This document shows, in pieces, positions 34,607 to 42,976 of a DNA stretch of 49,654 bases. The notes beneath the pieces are model-generated. The model was not told the DNA's origin and did not search any database. It saw only the letters and a list, made by a program, of their open reading frames with translations. Position 1 is the first letter of the stretch, and each line of letters begins with the position of its first letter. Source of the stretch: Solibacillus silvestris_B (GTDB lineage Bacteria; Bacillota; Bacilli; Bacillales_A; Planococcaceae); the NCBI RefSeq assembly GCF_051967575.1, contig NZ_JBQCJW010000026.1, positions 1 to 49,654 on the forward strand, written 5' to 3'. The translations under genes and the position numbers were made by a program.

Positions 34607-35545
34607 ATGATGACAAAAACAACTATTGGCATTATCGGCACAGGCGTAGTCGGCGAGCGCATTATTAATCAAGCATTGCAAAACGGGCACTATGAAATTG
34701 CCGCGATTTTCGATACGAATGAAGAGCGTACAGCGCAATTGGGAGAGAAATACGATGTAACGACTACAAATGATTTGCAAGCTTTGCTAAATTTAAAGCC
34801 AGACTGGGTATACATTGGCACTCCGCCAGTCAGCCATGCGTCACTTGCAGAGGAAATCGCAAAACACGGATTGCATATATTATCCGAAAAGCCACTTGCC
34901 CACGATGCAGCGGATGGAGAAACGATGGTACGTGTGGCAAACGTTGCGAATGTCAAAACAGCGATGCATTTCCCGTTAATGTACGGGACGGCTGTGCATC
35001 AGTTAAAGCAGGAGTTGGCGAGCGATATGGGAGATATTAAGCGTATTGAGCTACATACCCATTTTCCGGAATGGCCGCGCAAATGGCAGCAAAACCCATG
35101 GATTGCTTCACGCGAGCAAGGTGGCTTCATTCGTGAAATTTTCCCGCATTACTTGCAGCTGACATATCATTTATTTGGAGATATCAATATTTTGGCACAT
35201 GAAACGACATACCCAACGAACCCGGCTTTATGTGAAACCGGTGTATCAGCGTTAGCAAAAACAGCGAGCGGCATTCCAATCGTAATTAACGGACTTGCGG
35301 GTATCGGCCAAGAAGAGCGCATCGACTTTAAAATTTTCGGTACAGAAAAAACCGTGACATTGCGCAACTGGTCGCAAGTTTACACGAGTAAAGCATATGA
35401 GGCGGAAAGGGAAATCGCACAAACCGAAGCACCTGACTCCATGCTTGAAGCATGCCGTAAAGTTCTTTTAGGTGAAAAAGCATTCATCGTGCCATTTGAG
35501 GAAGGCTTAAAAGTTCAGCGCTGGGTCGATGAATTGTTAAAGTAA
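34607..35545 (+). CDS. Gfo/Idh/MocA-family NAD(P)-dependent oxidoreductase
   Basis: The 312-residue protein starts with a Rossmann fold (GIIGTGVVGERI, about 8-19) and has the family's EKPLAHD motif (about 94-100, with the active-site lysine), followed by a carboxy-terminal alpha/beta domain (REIFPHYLQLTYHLFGDI). These enzymes oxidise or reduce sugars, inositols or related compounds with NAD(P). The substrate is not evident and no sugar transporter is near. AAGGAG precedes two ATG codons. A terminator separates it from the gamma-glutamyltransferase gene. Confidence 0.88.
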   Translation: MMTKTTIGIIGTGVVGERIINQALQNGHYEIAAIFDTNEERTAQLGEKYDVTTTNDLQALLNLKPDWVYIGTPPVSHASLAEEIAKHGLHILSEKPLAHDAADGETMVRVANVANVKTAMHFPLMYGTAVHQLKQELASDMGDIKRIELHTHFPEWPRKWQQNPWIASREQGGFIREIFPHYLQLTYHLFGDINILAHETTYPTNPALCETGVSALAKTASGIPIVINGLAGIGQEERIDFKIFGTEKTVTLRNWSQVYTSKAYEAEREIAQTEAPDSMLEACRKVLLGEKAFIVPFEEGLKVQRWVDELLK

Positions 35546-35574
35546 TATTCGCCCGCACATTAGCGGAATAAAAC

Positions 35575-35613
35575 GGCTGTCTAGAAATAAAGAAATTTCT
35601 AGATAGCTTTTTC
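35575..35613 (+). terminator. Terminator of the Gfo/Idh/MocA gene
   Basis: GGCTGTCTAGAAAT (35575-35588) pairs with ATTTCTAGATAGCTT (35595-35609) with minor wobble, followed by TTTTCTG. Confidence 0.82.
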
Positions 35614-35766
35614 TGTTTTCGAAGTACGAACTCGCTACATAATGCTGTGGCCATTTTCAGTAAGGTGCATTTTATTTCGGTTTTTGAAATATTTGAATTG
35701 TATAAAATCCCCTTCTATACTAAAATAATCGTAATATTCATAACTTTTATTAAAAGGGGAATTTTT

Positions 35767-37368
35767 ATGGACTTTTTACATTATCCATTTCCGAGTAAGC
35801 GTAACACTGTCATCGCCAATCGTGGAATGGTCGCAACATCTCAGCCACTTGCAGCACAAGCAGGACTTGATATTTTGAAAAAGGGCGGCAATGCGGTTGA
35901 TGCTGCTATCGCAACCGCAGCGGCACTCACTGTCGTTGAACCAACATCGAATGGCATTGGCGGTGACGCATTTGCGCTCGTATGGATGAAGGATAAGCTG
36001 CACGGACTAAATGCATCCGGACGTTCCGCAAAGTCGATTTCCAGGGATTTATTAACTAAGCGCGGAATTGATAAAATACCGATGCATGGGGTCATTCCTG
36101 TCACAGTGCCCGGTGTTCCGGCAGCATGGGCAGCGTTATCGAAGCGCTTCGGAAAGCTGCCGTTAACCGATGTACTGGCACCTGCCATTTCCTATGCGGA
36201 AGAAGGCTACCCGATTTCTCCAACTCTCGGGCAAAGCTGGCAAACAGCATATAAAAAATACAGGGAAACACTTACAACAGAGGAATTTCACCACTGGTTT
36301 GATACATTTTCAGTTGATGGACGCATGCCGGAAATCGGGGAAATCTGGAGCTCCCCAGCCCACGCTGATACATTGCGAAAAATCGCAAAAACGAATGGCG
36401 AAGCATTTTATAAAGGCGAAATCGCGGAGAAAATCGATGCCTTTATGAAAAAACATGACGGCTTCATTACAAAAGAAGATTTAGCAGATTATGAGCCGGA
36501 ATGGGTAAACCCAATTAAAATTCACTATAAAGGCTATGATGTTTGGGAAATTCCGCCGCACGGGCAAGGCATTGTAGCGCAAATGGCACTTAACATTTTT
36601 CAGCATGCAGAGGCGAAATGGCAGGATGCAGATACATTACATAACCAAATCGAAGCGATGAAACTGGCATACACGGACGGCAAAGCATTTATCACAGAAC
36701 ATCTCGAAATGCCGGTAGGGGTCGATACACTATTATCAAAAGAATATGGGGAATCACGCTTTGCGGAAATTACCGATACCGCGCTTGATCCGAAACCATT
36801 TGAAATTCCAAAAGGCGGCACTGTGTACTTAGCAACAGCCGATGCAGACGGCAATATGGTATCTTTTATCCAAAGCAATTATATGGGCTTCGGCTCAGGT
36901 ATCGTTATTCCCGAAACAGGCATCTCGCTTCAGAACCGCGGCTGCGATTTCTCTTTTGATGATGATCATCCGAACTGTTTAAAGCCTGGAAAACGTGTTT
37001 CTCACACAATTATCCCTGGTTTTTTAACGAAGGATAACAAAGCAGTCGGTCCATTTGGTGTAATGGGCGGCTATATGCAGCCTCAAGGACATTTCCAGGT
37101 TGTGACACATACAATCGATTTCGCGCTCAATCCGCAAGCAGCGCTCGATATGCCGAGATGGCAATGGATGGGCGAAAAGCGAATCGAGGTCGAGCCGCAT
37201 TTCCCGAGCTATTTAGTTCAGGAATTACAGCGAAAGGGGCATGACATGCATGTTGCGGTTGACGGCAGGATTTTCGGACGCGGACAAATTATTTGGCGCG
37301 ACCAGAAGACAGGCGTTTTGTACGGCGGGACAGAGCCACGTACAGATGGCGCAATCGCAGCTTGGTAG
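35767..37368 (+). CDS. ywrD: Gamma-glutamyltransferase family protein, YwrD-like
   Basis: I choose ATG 35767 (MDFLHYPFPSKRN), preceded by AAAAGGGG; the frame is open 40 codons further upstream but without a site. The 533-residue protein belongs to the Ntn-hydrolase gamma-glutamyltranspeptidase family. The autocleavage/nucleophile threonine is probably T352 (PKGGTVYLATADADG), preceded by the amino-terminal large-subunit region (GGNAVDAAIATAAALTVVEP). There is no signal peptide, so it is likely cytoplasmic like Bacillus YwrD and unlike the secreted Ggt. It may act on gamma-glutamyl compounds or related amides. It is transcribed alone. Confidence 0.88.
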   Translation: MDFLHYPFPSKRNTVIANRGMVATSQPLAAQAGLDILKKGGNAVDAAIATAAALTVVEPTSNGIGGDAFALVWMKDKLHGLNASGRSAKSISRDLLTKRGIDKIPMHGVIPVTVPGVPAAWAALSKRFGKLPLTDVLAPAISYAEEGYPISPTLGQSWQTAYKKYRETLTTEEFHHWFDTFSVDGRMPEIGEIWSSPAHADTLRKIAKTNGEAFYKGEIAEKIDAFMKKHDGFITKEDLADYEPEWVNPIKIHYKGYDVWEIPPHGQGIVAQMALNIFQHAEAKWQDADTLHNQIEAMKLAYTDGKAFITEHLEMPVGVDTLLSKEYGESRFAEITDTALDPKPFEIPKGGTVYLATADADGNMVSFIQSNYMGFGSGIVIPETGISLQNRGCDFSFDDDHPNCLKPGKRVSHTIIPGFLTKDNKAVGPFGVMGGYMQPQGHFQVVTHTIDFALNPQAALDMPRWQWMGEKRIEVEPHFPSYLVQELQRKGHDMHVAVDGRIFGRGQIIWRDQKTGVLYGGTEPRTDGAIAAW

Positions 37369-37576
37369 AATGTTTTGAAATGAAACTATTAAACTACTAA
37401 TGAGGAAATATAAATAGAAGAAACTCATATAAAGCATTTCATATTTATATCAATTAAAGCGCTCTAAGGCTTTGCGAAATGAAAATTCGATGGATATTTT
37501 CTCATTCGGCTCGTCTCGGCAGCTTTCTGATGAAAAGAGTATTAACTACCTATATAATAAAGGAAACTCAAAATAA

Positions 37577-37906
37577 ATGGACGTGAGAAATATGGAAATC
37601 ATTCATATCCCTGCCGATGCTATGCGAATTATTAGTACGTCTAGTAGAGATGATCAATCGAAATGGCGTGTCGGTGATAAATGGGTGAAACAAAATACAC
37701 GTGGTTACGAGGGACTTGCTGAGGTCCTAGCTTCTCTTGTACTGGCTCATTCTACATTACAAGAAAAAGACTATGTAAAGTATTATCCATGCAAAATCGT
37801 CTTACCTGATGGCAAAACTTCTATTGGCTGTTATTCACATGATTTTAGAGGCAAACTTCAGGAAGTAACACTTGAGCGATTATTTGAAGCAAACAACGCT
37901 TATTGA
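37577..37906 (+). pseudogene. Truncated amino-terminal part of a HipA-like kinase (tentative)
   Basis: The 109-residue frame (KWRVGDKWVKQNTRGYEGLA, then DYVKYYPCKI and GCYSHDFRG) resembles the first third of HipA-like kinase proteins found in phage and accessory regions of Firmicutes, where the glycine-rich GYEGLAE segment lies near the start. The frame ends at TGA 37904-37906, well short of the family's usual 300-400 residues, and the sequence after it does not continue the fold. The ATG has AAAGGAAA 11 nt upstream; a second ATG five codons on has GTGAG. It may still be expressed as a short protein. Family assignment is from memory of motifs only. Confidence 0.4.
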
Positions 37907-37957
37907 AGCACTCTTTAAAATTCCAATAAGTTAACCGGTTCATCTTTTTAACAGAAA

Positions 37958-38090
37958 CATCCAATCGAACATACGGTGAAATGTGCACGCTACAAAGGAT
38001 CGGATAAGCTTGAATTCCAAGATCGCAAGGAATTCAGCAGCTCTGTTTTGGAACAAGTAGCGGCTGGGTATGAGTATTTAAGCCTCCATC
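37958..38090 (+). pseudogene. Fragment resembling the end of an AlbA_2 (Schlafen-like) domain
   Basis: With no start codon of its own (the frame opens after a TAA at 37949), the frame reads HPIEHTVKCARYKGSDKLEF, then QDRKEFSSSVLEQVAAGYEY. This looks like the carboxy-terminal part of the AlbA_2 putative nucleic-acid-binding domain, in which RCARFKG and DRKEF segments recur. It is a decayed fragment. Together with the truncated HipA-like frame and a nearby dispersed repeat it marks a small graveyard of accessory genes. Confidence 0.35.
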
Positions 38091-38109
38091 CTTTAATAAA
38101 TTCAACATT

Positions 38110-38150
38110 GGCAGTACAAACTTCAACCAAGTTTTGTACTGCCTTTTTTT
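38110..38150 (+). terminator. Strong plus-strand terminator behind the fragments
   Basis: GGCAGTACAAA (38110-38120) and TTTGTACTGCC (38133-38143) form a perfect 11-bp stem followed by TTTTTTT. It has outlived the gene it served. Two further hairpins follow (about 38191-38214; AATCCC/GGGATT at 38227-38244). Confidence 0.85.
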
Positions 38151-38381
38151 ATAGTGTGCACGAGGGGCATAAACCTAGGAAAAATAAAAGCGCCTGGCGG
38201 CAAAACCAGACGCTGCACTATATGCGAATCCCGCAAAAGGGATTTTACTGCCTCCCCCAACTGTCCCAAAAAAGCAAGAAGTCAATGAATTGCTGTTGCG
38301 TTAATTAATCAAGCCATAGTCCCTTAATCTCGTATAAAATGAGATCGAGTGGAAAATTTTGGGTTCATCACCATAACATGG

Positions 38382-38488
38382 GTTGATTTCCATTGCGGGT
38401 CGGACGCTTTCCGCGGGCACGGCTCGAGCCTGTAGTCTCTCCCTCGTGCTGTTCCCGCTGGAGTCGCCTCCCCTCCATTCCAATCAAC
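38382..38488. repeat. Dispersed imperfect palindrome of Bacillaceae type
   Basis: The 107-bp element begins GTTGATTTCC (38382) and ends with AATCAAC (38488), so the outer 7 bp are perfect inverted repeats, with imperfect pairing continuing inward (GACGCTTTCCGCGGGCAC against its partner near CCCGCTGGAGTCG). It is much richer in GC than its surroundings. I recognise the pattern (GTTGATTTCC ... GCTTTCCGCGGGC ... GGAGTCGCC ... CCAATCAAC) as a non-coding element present in many copies in Bacillus-group genomes; I recall no formal name for it. Confidence 0.65.
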
Positions 38489-38549
38489 TCGCCTTGACAT
38501 GAAGTTTTGTCATCCCCAACTTTTGGTGGTGAACCAACTTTTGCGTAAA

Positions 38550-38754
38550 AATCCTCTAAATACTATTTACGCTATGCTTAGTCGGCTGGCCTGGGGAAAT
38601 TTAATCCTCAATATAAGAAAGATAATCCCCGCTATGTACAAAATAATCTTCACTATGGTTCACTTAATCCTCACTTGGTATGGTATAATCCTCAATCGCA
38701 CTTTTAATCCTCAATTTCAGCATTATAATCGTCAATCGGCAAAATTCAATCCTC
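38550..38754 (+). repeat. Array 2: AATCCTC words with 21/19-bp steps
   Basis: AATCCTC or one-base variants (AATCCCC, AATCTTC, AATCGTC) begin at 38603, 38624, 38645, 38666, 38687, 38706, 38727 and 38748; steps are 21, 21, 21, 21, 19, 21, 21. One out-of-phase copy lies at 38550, and just before it CCAACTTTTG occurs twice 18 bp apart (38516, 38534). Spacers are AT-rich and differ from unit to unit. The array lies between the dispersed palindrome and the 3' end of agrC. No coding frame fits. Confidence 0.88.
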
Positions 38755-38896
38755 AAATTTAACAGAATATCCCGCCTCGTATTTAGCTGCACAATCAATT
38801 ATTCAGGAATGGATATGGCTTTTCGCTTTTACACAATCGTATATAAATGATATGTTCTTTTGATTTATCCCCAAAATGATAAACTTCATGATTCAC

Positions 38897-40171
38897 CTAT
38901 TCGATTACGAGAATTTGGGTAAACAATCTGTCTGTCACATTTGTATTTAATGTTACATTCGGATAACTATTCAGAATGGTTTTAACGTTGTTTAATCCTT
39001 TACCGCGGTTTTCCCCCTTTGTTGAATAGCCTTCTGCAAAAATCTGCTCTAAATCCACCGACTCGTCGGCCATAGTATTCTCGACAATAATCATTAAGGA
39101 ATCCGAATCGCTCTTATAAAAAGCGATTGCAACTTCTTTTTGCGAATCCAGCTGATTATTCGCTTCAATCGCATTATCTAAAAGAATCCCCAAAATTCTG
39201 GCGATATCAATTACATTCATATTGATTTCATCGATTTCGTCAGCTATTTCAAGATCGACTGCCACTCCCTCTTTTTCAGCTTGCAGCGTCTTCGCTAATA
39301 TCAGCCCTTTAATTCCGGTAATGTGCAGCTTTGATAAATTCGATAGCTGCTCATTTCTTTTTAATGTATCTTCTTCGGCTGTGAAAATATGCTTTTTGAA
39401 ATAGTTCTTCAGCCCTTCAAAATCATCCATCTCTATATAGCCCTGCATCGTGAATAGGATGTTCACATGATCATGGCGAAACTTCTGCATATCATTATTG
39501 ATTAGTTCCAGTGAATGCATATAGTCCGTGAACTGCTCGGTTTCAAACTTGATTTTTTGGATGCCGTTTTCCTTTTTTATGTTTTTGCTTGTCAAGTAAA
39601 CAACAAAAAGCATGATCGCGAAATAGATAATCTGCGAAATAATATTAAATTTCAGCAGATTATCTTGTGAAAAATATTCGGTCAAGTAAATATTGATATA
39701 GAAGGTGCTCATCGTTACAAACGCTATAAAGAGGATCAATATATAGGCGCCCTTCATTTGGCTAAACCATTCAAAAATCTTTTTTGTCGCAAATTGATAA
39801 ATGATGACAGCCGTTATAAATAACACAATAAAAATGCAATATTGCTCCACCATATTCGGCAGAAAATGAAATGGTATGATTTCCATCGCATATTGTGTAA
39901 TATTATCTGTCAAAATACCAATAATCACGACAAAACATATATATATAAGGGTAATGAATCTCTTAGATACCCAGTAAAAGTAAATGAAAACGCTGGTAAT
40001 AATGAAAATAATCCCCTGCCACTGACCAACTAAAAGATAAATAAGGGAAGTCGGACAAATAATCATTAAAACATAAACTAAAATATGCTTACTATTAATT
40101 TTTATTTGCGCAATATAGGTCACGGCCCAAAATATTAAAATAAACTCTATAATTAAAAATAAAAGCTTCAT
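38897..40171 (-). CDS. agrC: AgrC-type quorum-sensing histidine kinase
   Basis: The 424-residue kinase has six or seven membrane helices (about 1-195), a coiled linker, phospho-acceptor H233 in the AgrC-type motif KFRHDHVN, and a GHKL-type ATPase domain with an N box (GILLDNAIEAN) and a G box (STKGENRGKGLNNVK). It would bind the cyclic AgrD peptide outside the cell. GGAG precedes the ATG. It follows agrD by 19 nt and is the last gene of the operon: no AgrA-type response regulator with a LytTR domain follows it in the 500 bp down to the repeats, nor elsewhere in the window. Confidence 0.9.
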   Translation of the reverse strand: MKLLFLIIEFILIFWAVTYIAQIKINSKHILVYVLMIICPTSLIYLLVGQWQGIIFIITSVFIYFYWVSKRFITLIYICFVVIIGILTDNITQYAMEIIPFHFLPNMVEQYCIFIVLFITAVIIYQFATKKIFEWFSQMKGAYILILFIAFVTMSTFYINIYLTEYFSQDNLLKFNIISQIIYFAIMLFVVYLTSKNIKKENGIQKIKFETEQFTDYMHSLELINNDMQKFRHDHVNILFTMQGYIEMDDFEGLKNYFKKHIFTAEEDTLKRNEQLSNLSKLHITGIKGLILAKTLQAEKEGVAVDLEIADEIDEINMNVIDIARILGILLDNAIEANNQLDSQKEVAIAFYKSDSDSLMIIVENTMADESVDLEQIFAEGYSTKGENRGKGLNNVKTILNSYPNVTLNTNVTDRLFTQILVIE

Positions 40172-40190
40172 TGCTCTACTCCATATTAAA

Positions 40191-40361
40191 TTATTCTTTT
40201 GAAGCGAATGGGTGATTTTCTAACAGCTGGGTTGGAACCTTCTTCTCATGGAATATTGTCGTGCATCCTGTAACGGTTGCCGTACCACCCACCGCTACTA
40301 CAATTGCCGCTAGTTTTGATGCGAAAAACTTAATGTTAAACGATTTCTTCTCCTTATTCAT
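40191..40361 (-). CDS. agrD: AgrD-type autoinducing peptide precursor
   Basis: The 56-residue precursor has a basic amphipathic amino-terminal leader (MNKEKKSFNIKFFASKLAAI), a small-residue stretch, the peptide core around C33 (TVTG-CTTIF) and an acidic carboxy-terminal tail with proline (HEKKVPTQ to FASKE). C33 plus four residues ending in two hydrophobics is the thiolactone-ring pattern of AgrD peptides (compare CDFIM of Staphylococcus aureus). AgrB would cut after F37 and close the ring. The ATG overlaps the agrB stop (ATGA). The number of residues before the cysteine in the mature peptide cannot be predicted. Confidence 0.87.
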   Translation of the reverse strand: MNKEKKSFNIKFFASKLAAIVVAVGGTATVTGCTTIFHEKKVPTQLLENHPFASKE

Positions 40362-40924
40362 TTGTGACCCTCTCCTTTTAATGTTTGTACAATCAACATA
40401 ACTGTTTCTAATAAAATCCCATAAGCAATGAAAGCTTTTATTTTTAGTGGACTAAGGCAAAATGCTCCAATAATCAATAATAACCGGATGTTCATTTTCT
40501 TTCGCAAATGACTTCGGTGTGTTTGATTAATGACCGGCTGGTTTCCCGTTCCTTTCGGCGCAAGTGTATAAACTAGCAGCAATAGAATACTAGTACCTAT
40601 ATATAAATAGATAACTGGTAAAACTATAGTCAAATCAGCTAAATAATCGGCGGCTACGGGAAATGCAATCGCACTCCAAACAAGGCATATATATAAATTG
40701 CTGAAGTGGTAGCCTAAACACACTTGCCGTAAAAGAAAGAAGGTAAGATGTATAATGAAAGTCGGAAAAATGCAATCTAGCAAAAACGCCAATAAATAGA
40801 TGAGCAGCAGCTTGTAAAACTCAGATAAAATGATTTGAATACCGAACTTTAGCTTTTCTCGTTCAAGCATTGAATAATGCTCTTGATTCAATGAATTGAA
40901 TAGAGCGGATTCTAGTCTATTTAT
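40358..40924 (-). CDS. agrB: AgrB-type peptidase and exporter, with an ATA at the start position
   Basis: AgrB cuts the AgrD tail, forms the thiolactone and helps export it. The conserved catalytic pair is seen as H...C seven residues apart (GYHFSNLYIC; H62 and C69 counted from the TTG at 40891), followed by several membrane helices and APKGTGNQPV, matching the PADTxxKPI region. A strong ribosome binding site (GGAAGGAGGGG, 40931-40941) stands 6 nt before ATA at 40924, in frame, giving the expected amphipathic start INRLESALFNSLNQEHY before LEREKLKFG. No ATG, GTG or TTG is at that place; the next start codons (TTG 40891, ATG 40870) lack good sites. So agrB uses a rare AUA start or is weakened by an ATG-to-ATA change. 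Confidence 0.85.
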   Translation of the reverse strand: MNRLESALFNSLNQEHYSMLEREKLKFGIQIILSEFYKLLLIYLLAFLLDCIFPTFIIHLTFFLLRQVCLGYHFSNLYICLVWSAIAFPVAADYLADLTIVLPVIYLYIGTSILLLLVYTLAPKGTGNQPVINQTHRSHLRKKMNIRLLLIIGAFCLSPLKIKAFIAYGILLETVMLIVQTLKGEGHK

Positions 40925-41036
40925 CTGTTGCCCCTCCTTCCAAAATGATCTTTTACGAACAATCTTTTATCTAAAACTTTATTACTAACAAGTATAATTA
41001 TATCACTACTTTACAAATAATGTAAATAGTATCATT

Positions 41037-41086
41037 ATATAAAAAGCATCTCAAAAGCCAGATTTTTGCTCTAACTTTTGGGATGC
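41037..41086 (-). terminator. Terminator of the DUF6509-type gene
   Basis: GCATCTCAAAAG (41046-41057) and CTTTTGGGATGC (41075-41086) form a 12-bp stem with one wobble; on the minus strand TTTTTATATA follows. It stands between agr and the gene ending at 41158. Confidence 0.8.
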
Positions 41087-41157
41087 ATTACCTTACTTAC
41101 TATGTTGGTGGCACGCACACTAAATTAAATCGGGTCTAAACTTATACTCCCTAAAAC

Positions 41158-41466
41158 TTATTGTATTTCTGTTTCGTTGGAATCTGCGAATAATTCCTCT
41201 TTGCAAAATGCTAAAACCATCGCTTCCTCATCTTCTTCCAGCGCGAAATCCAAAAATTCATTATTTGATTTATCAATAATGAAGTAATTTACAATGCGCA
41301 CGTCTTTTTCGATCACACCAACGATTACACGGATTTCCAAGCCTGCTGCAGAATACAGCTCATCATCCTCATCTACTTCCACATCTAACAAAAACTCGAA
41401 TCGCTTACCTTCAATAATATTTGTCGGGTCTAAAATTTCCTCAATTGAAAACTGTGTAATATTCAT
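41158..41466 (-). CDS. DUF6509 family acidic protein (YqkC-like)
   Basis: The 102-residue, strongly acidic protein begins MNITQFSIEEILDPTNIIEG and continues EFLLDVEVDEDDELYSAAGL, a pattern I recognise from Bacillus YqkC-type (DUF6509) proteins. The function is unknown. No signal or membrane segment is present. A GGAAGGAG-type site precedes the ATG. It is transcribed alone and ends at a good terminator. Confidence 0.65.
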   Translation of the reverse strand: MNITQFSIEEILDPTNIIEGKRFEFLLDVEVDEDDELYSAAGLEIRVIVGVIEKDVRIVNYFIIDKSNNEFLDFALEEDEEAMVLAFCKEELFADSNETEIQ

Positions 41467-41748
41467 ATTCGTACTCCTTCCGGGAAATCCTTCTATTTCA
41501 TCATAAACGAAAATTCCGGCTCGTCAAATAACAGTTATTTATGTTCATTCAGCGGTTTTCCCGCATGCTCGCTGAATGAGAAGAAACAAGCTTAAAAACA
41601 TCATATTTTGTGGCAGCAACTGACTGACCCACATCCTATCGGCCTAATCTCTAAAAGATTTGGTCTCTGGCTAGCCGAGGCTTAATTGATTTTTTACCGT
41701 GACAGCAACGTTTCCATATGACAAACTAGATTTAAGGAGTGATGGACT

Positions 41749-42924
41749 TTGAAAAATTTGTTTTATTATGAAGATGCGATGATGAAAGAATTCAAAGCAC
41801 AAGCAGTGAAAACAGGCATAGAGGAAACACGCAATTTCATCGTGTTAAACAATACGGCATTTTATCCAACAGGTGGTGGACAACCTCATGACACTGGATG
41901 GATTCATGATCTCAAAATTATCGATGTCGAGAAAGTTGGCGACGAAATTCGCCATTATACGTTAGACGACGTGTCGAATATTTCCGGGGAAATTGTCGGT
42001 AAGCTCGATTGGACGCGCCGTTTCGACCATATGCAGCAACATGCCGGACAGCATATATTGACTGCTGCTTTTGTGGAGCTCTTTAATATTCCGACCATAA
42101 GCTTCCATTTAGGTACAGAGCTTGTAACGATTGATTTAAATATTGGCGAAGTATCGGAAGAACAATTGATCGCCGCTGAAAAACGCGCAAATGAAATTAT
42201 TTTAGAAAATCGCCCTATCGAAACGAAATGGGTTACAAAAGATGAATTAGCGCATTATCATTTACGGAAAGATGTAACAGTGGATGAGGATATTCGTTTA
42301 GTCATTATTCCAGACTATGACTACAACGGATGTGGTGGCACGCATCCGACCTCTACTGGTCAAGTCGGGCTAATTAAAATTTTAGCTACAGAAAAAATGA
42401 AACAGCAAATCCGTGTGCATTTTGTCTGTGGCAATCGTGTATTACAGCAGCTGGCGATGCGCAAAAATGTATTAAGTGATGTTGCCCGTCAATTGAGCGC
42501 ACCAGAGGAAGAGGCAGCTGGCGCATTGCGCAAATTCGCGAAAGCAGCAAAACAAACCGAGAAGAACTTGACCGAGGCACAAGATGCACTACTGGAATTT
42601 GAGGCAAAAGAATTGGCGAAAGAAACGATTGCAGCAGCAACTTTCGAAAACCGGTCTATTCAAAGTTTACAAAAGCTGGGGCGGTTTATTGCACAGCAAA
42701 ATGATGGAGCAATTGCCCTTCTCGTTGCAAACAATGAAGATAAGCTACAGTTTGTAGCAGCAAGGGGCAGTGCGCAAAAGAAATCGATGAAAGATGTTGC
42801 CGCTGTTGCTTTACCGCTACTGAACGGAAAAGGCGGCGGAAGCGAGGCGCTCGTGCAAGGTGGCGGAGAAAAAATCATTGCAGCTGAAGCACTGCTGGAA
42901 GCGATGAAAAAAGCGGTTGACTAA
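41749..42924 (+). CDS. Stand-alone alanyl-tRNA editing protein (AlaX-type with DHHA1 end)
   Basis: The 391-residue protein corresponds to the editing part of alanyl-tRNA synthetase without the catalytic domain. It would hydrolyse Ser- or Gly-tRNA(Ala). Zinc ligands H98 and H102 (HAGQH) and C195 and H199 (CGGTH) are intact, in an AlaX domain preceded by YPTGGGQPHDTG. A coiled coil (about 240-290) and a DHHA1 domain ending in LNGKGGGSEALVQGGGE follow, so it is of the long AlaX type. The start is TTG 41749 with AAGGAG 9 nt upstream. Its gene is alone and is terminated by a bidirectional hairpin. Confidence 0.9.
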   Translation: MKNLFYYEDAMMKEFKAQAVKTGIEETRNFIVLNNTAFYPTGGGQPHDTGWIHDLKIIDVEKVGDEIRHYTLDDVSNISGEIVGKLDWTRRFDHMQQHAGQHILTAAFVELFNIPTISFHLGTELVTIDLNIGEVSEEQLIAAEKRANEIILENRPIETKWVTKDELAHYHLRKDVTVDEDIRLVIIPDYDYNGCGGTHPTSTGQVGLIKILATEKMKQQIRVHFVCGNRVLQQLAMRKNVLSDVARQLSAPEEEAAGALRKFAKAAKQTEKNLTEAQDALLEFEAKELAKETIAAATFENRSIQSLQKLGRFIAQQNDGAIALLVANNEDKLQFVAARGSAQKKSMKDVAAVALPLLNGKGGGSEALVQGGGEKIIAAEALLEAMKKAVD

Positions 42925-42928
42925 AAAT

Positions 42929-42970
42929 AAAGAGAAGACTGGAGAGGCTGCCCTTTCCTATCTTCTCTTT
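42929..42970. terminator. Bidirectional terminator between alaX-like and rhodanese genes
   Basis: AAAGAGAAGA (42929-42938) and TCTTCTCTTT (42961-42970) form a perfect 10-bp stem. On the minus strand ATTTTTAG follows, and on the plus strand the arm itself ends in TTT. Confidence 0.7.
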
Positions 42971-42976
42971 GTTTCG

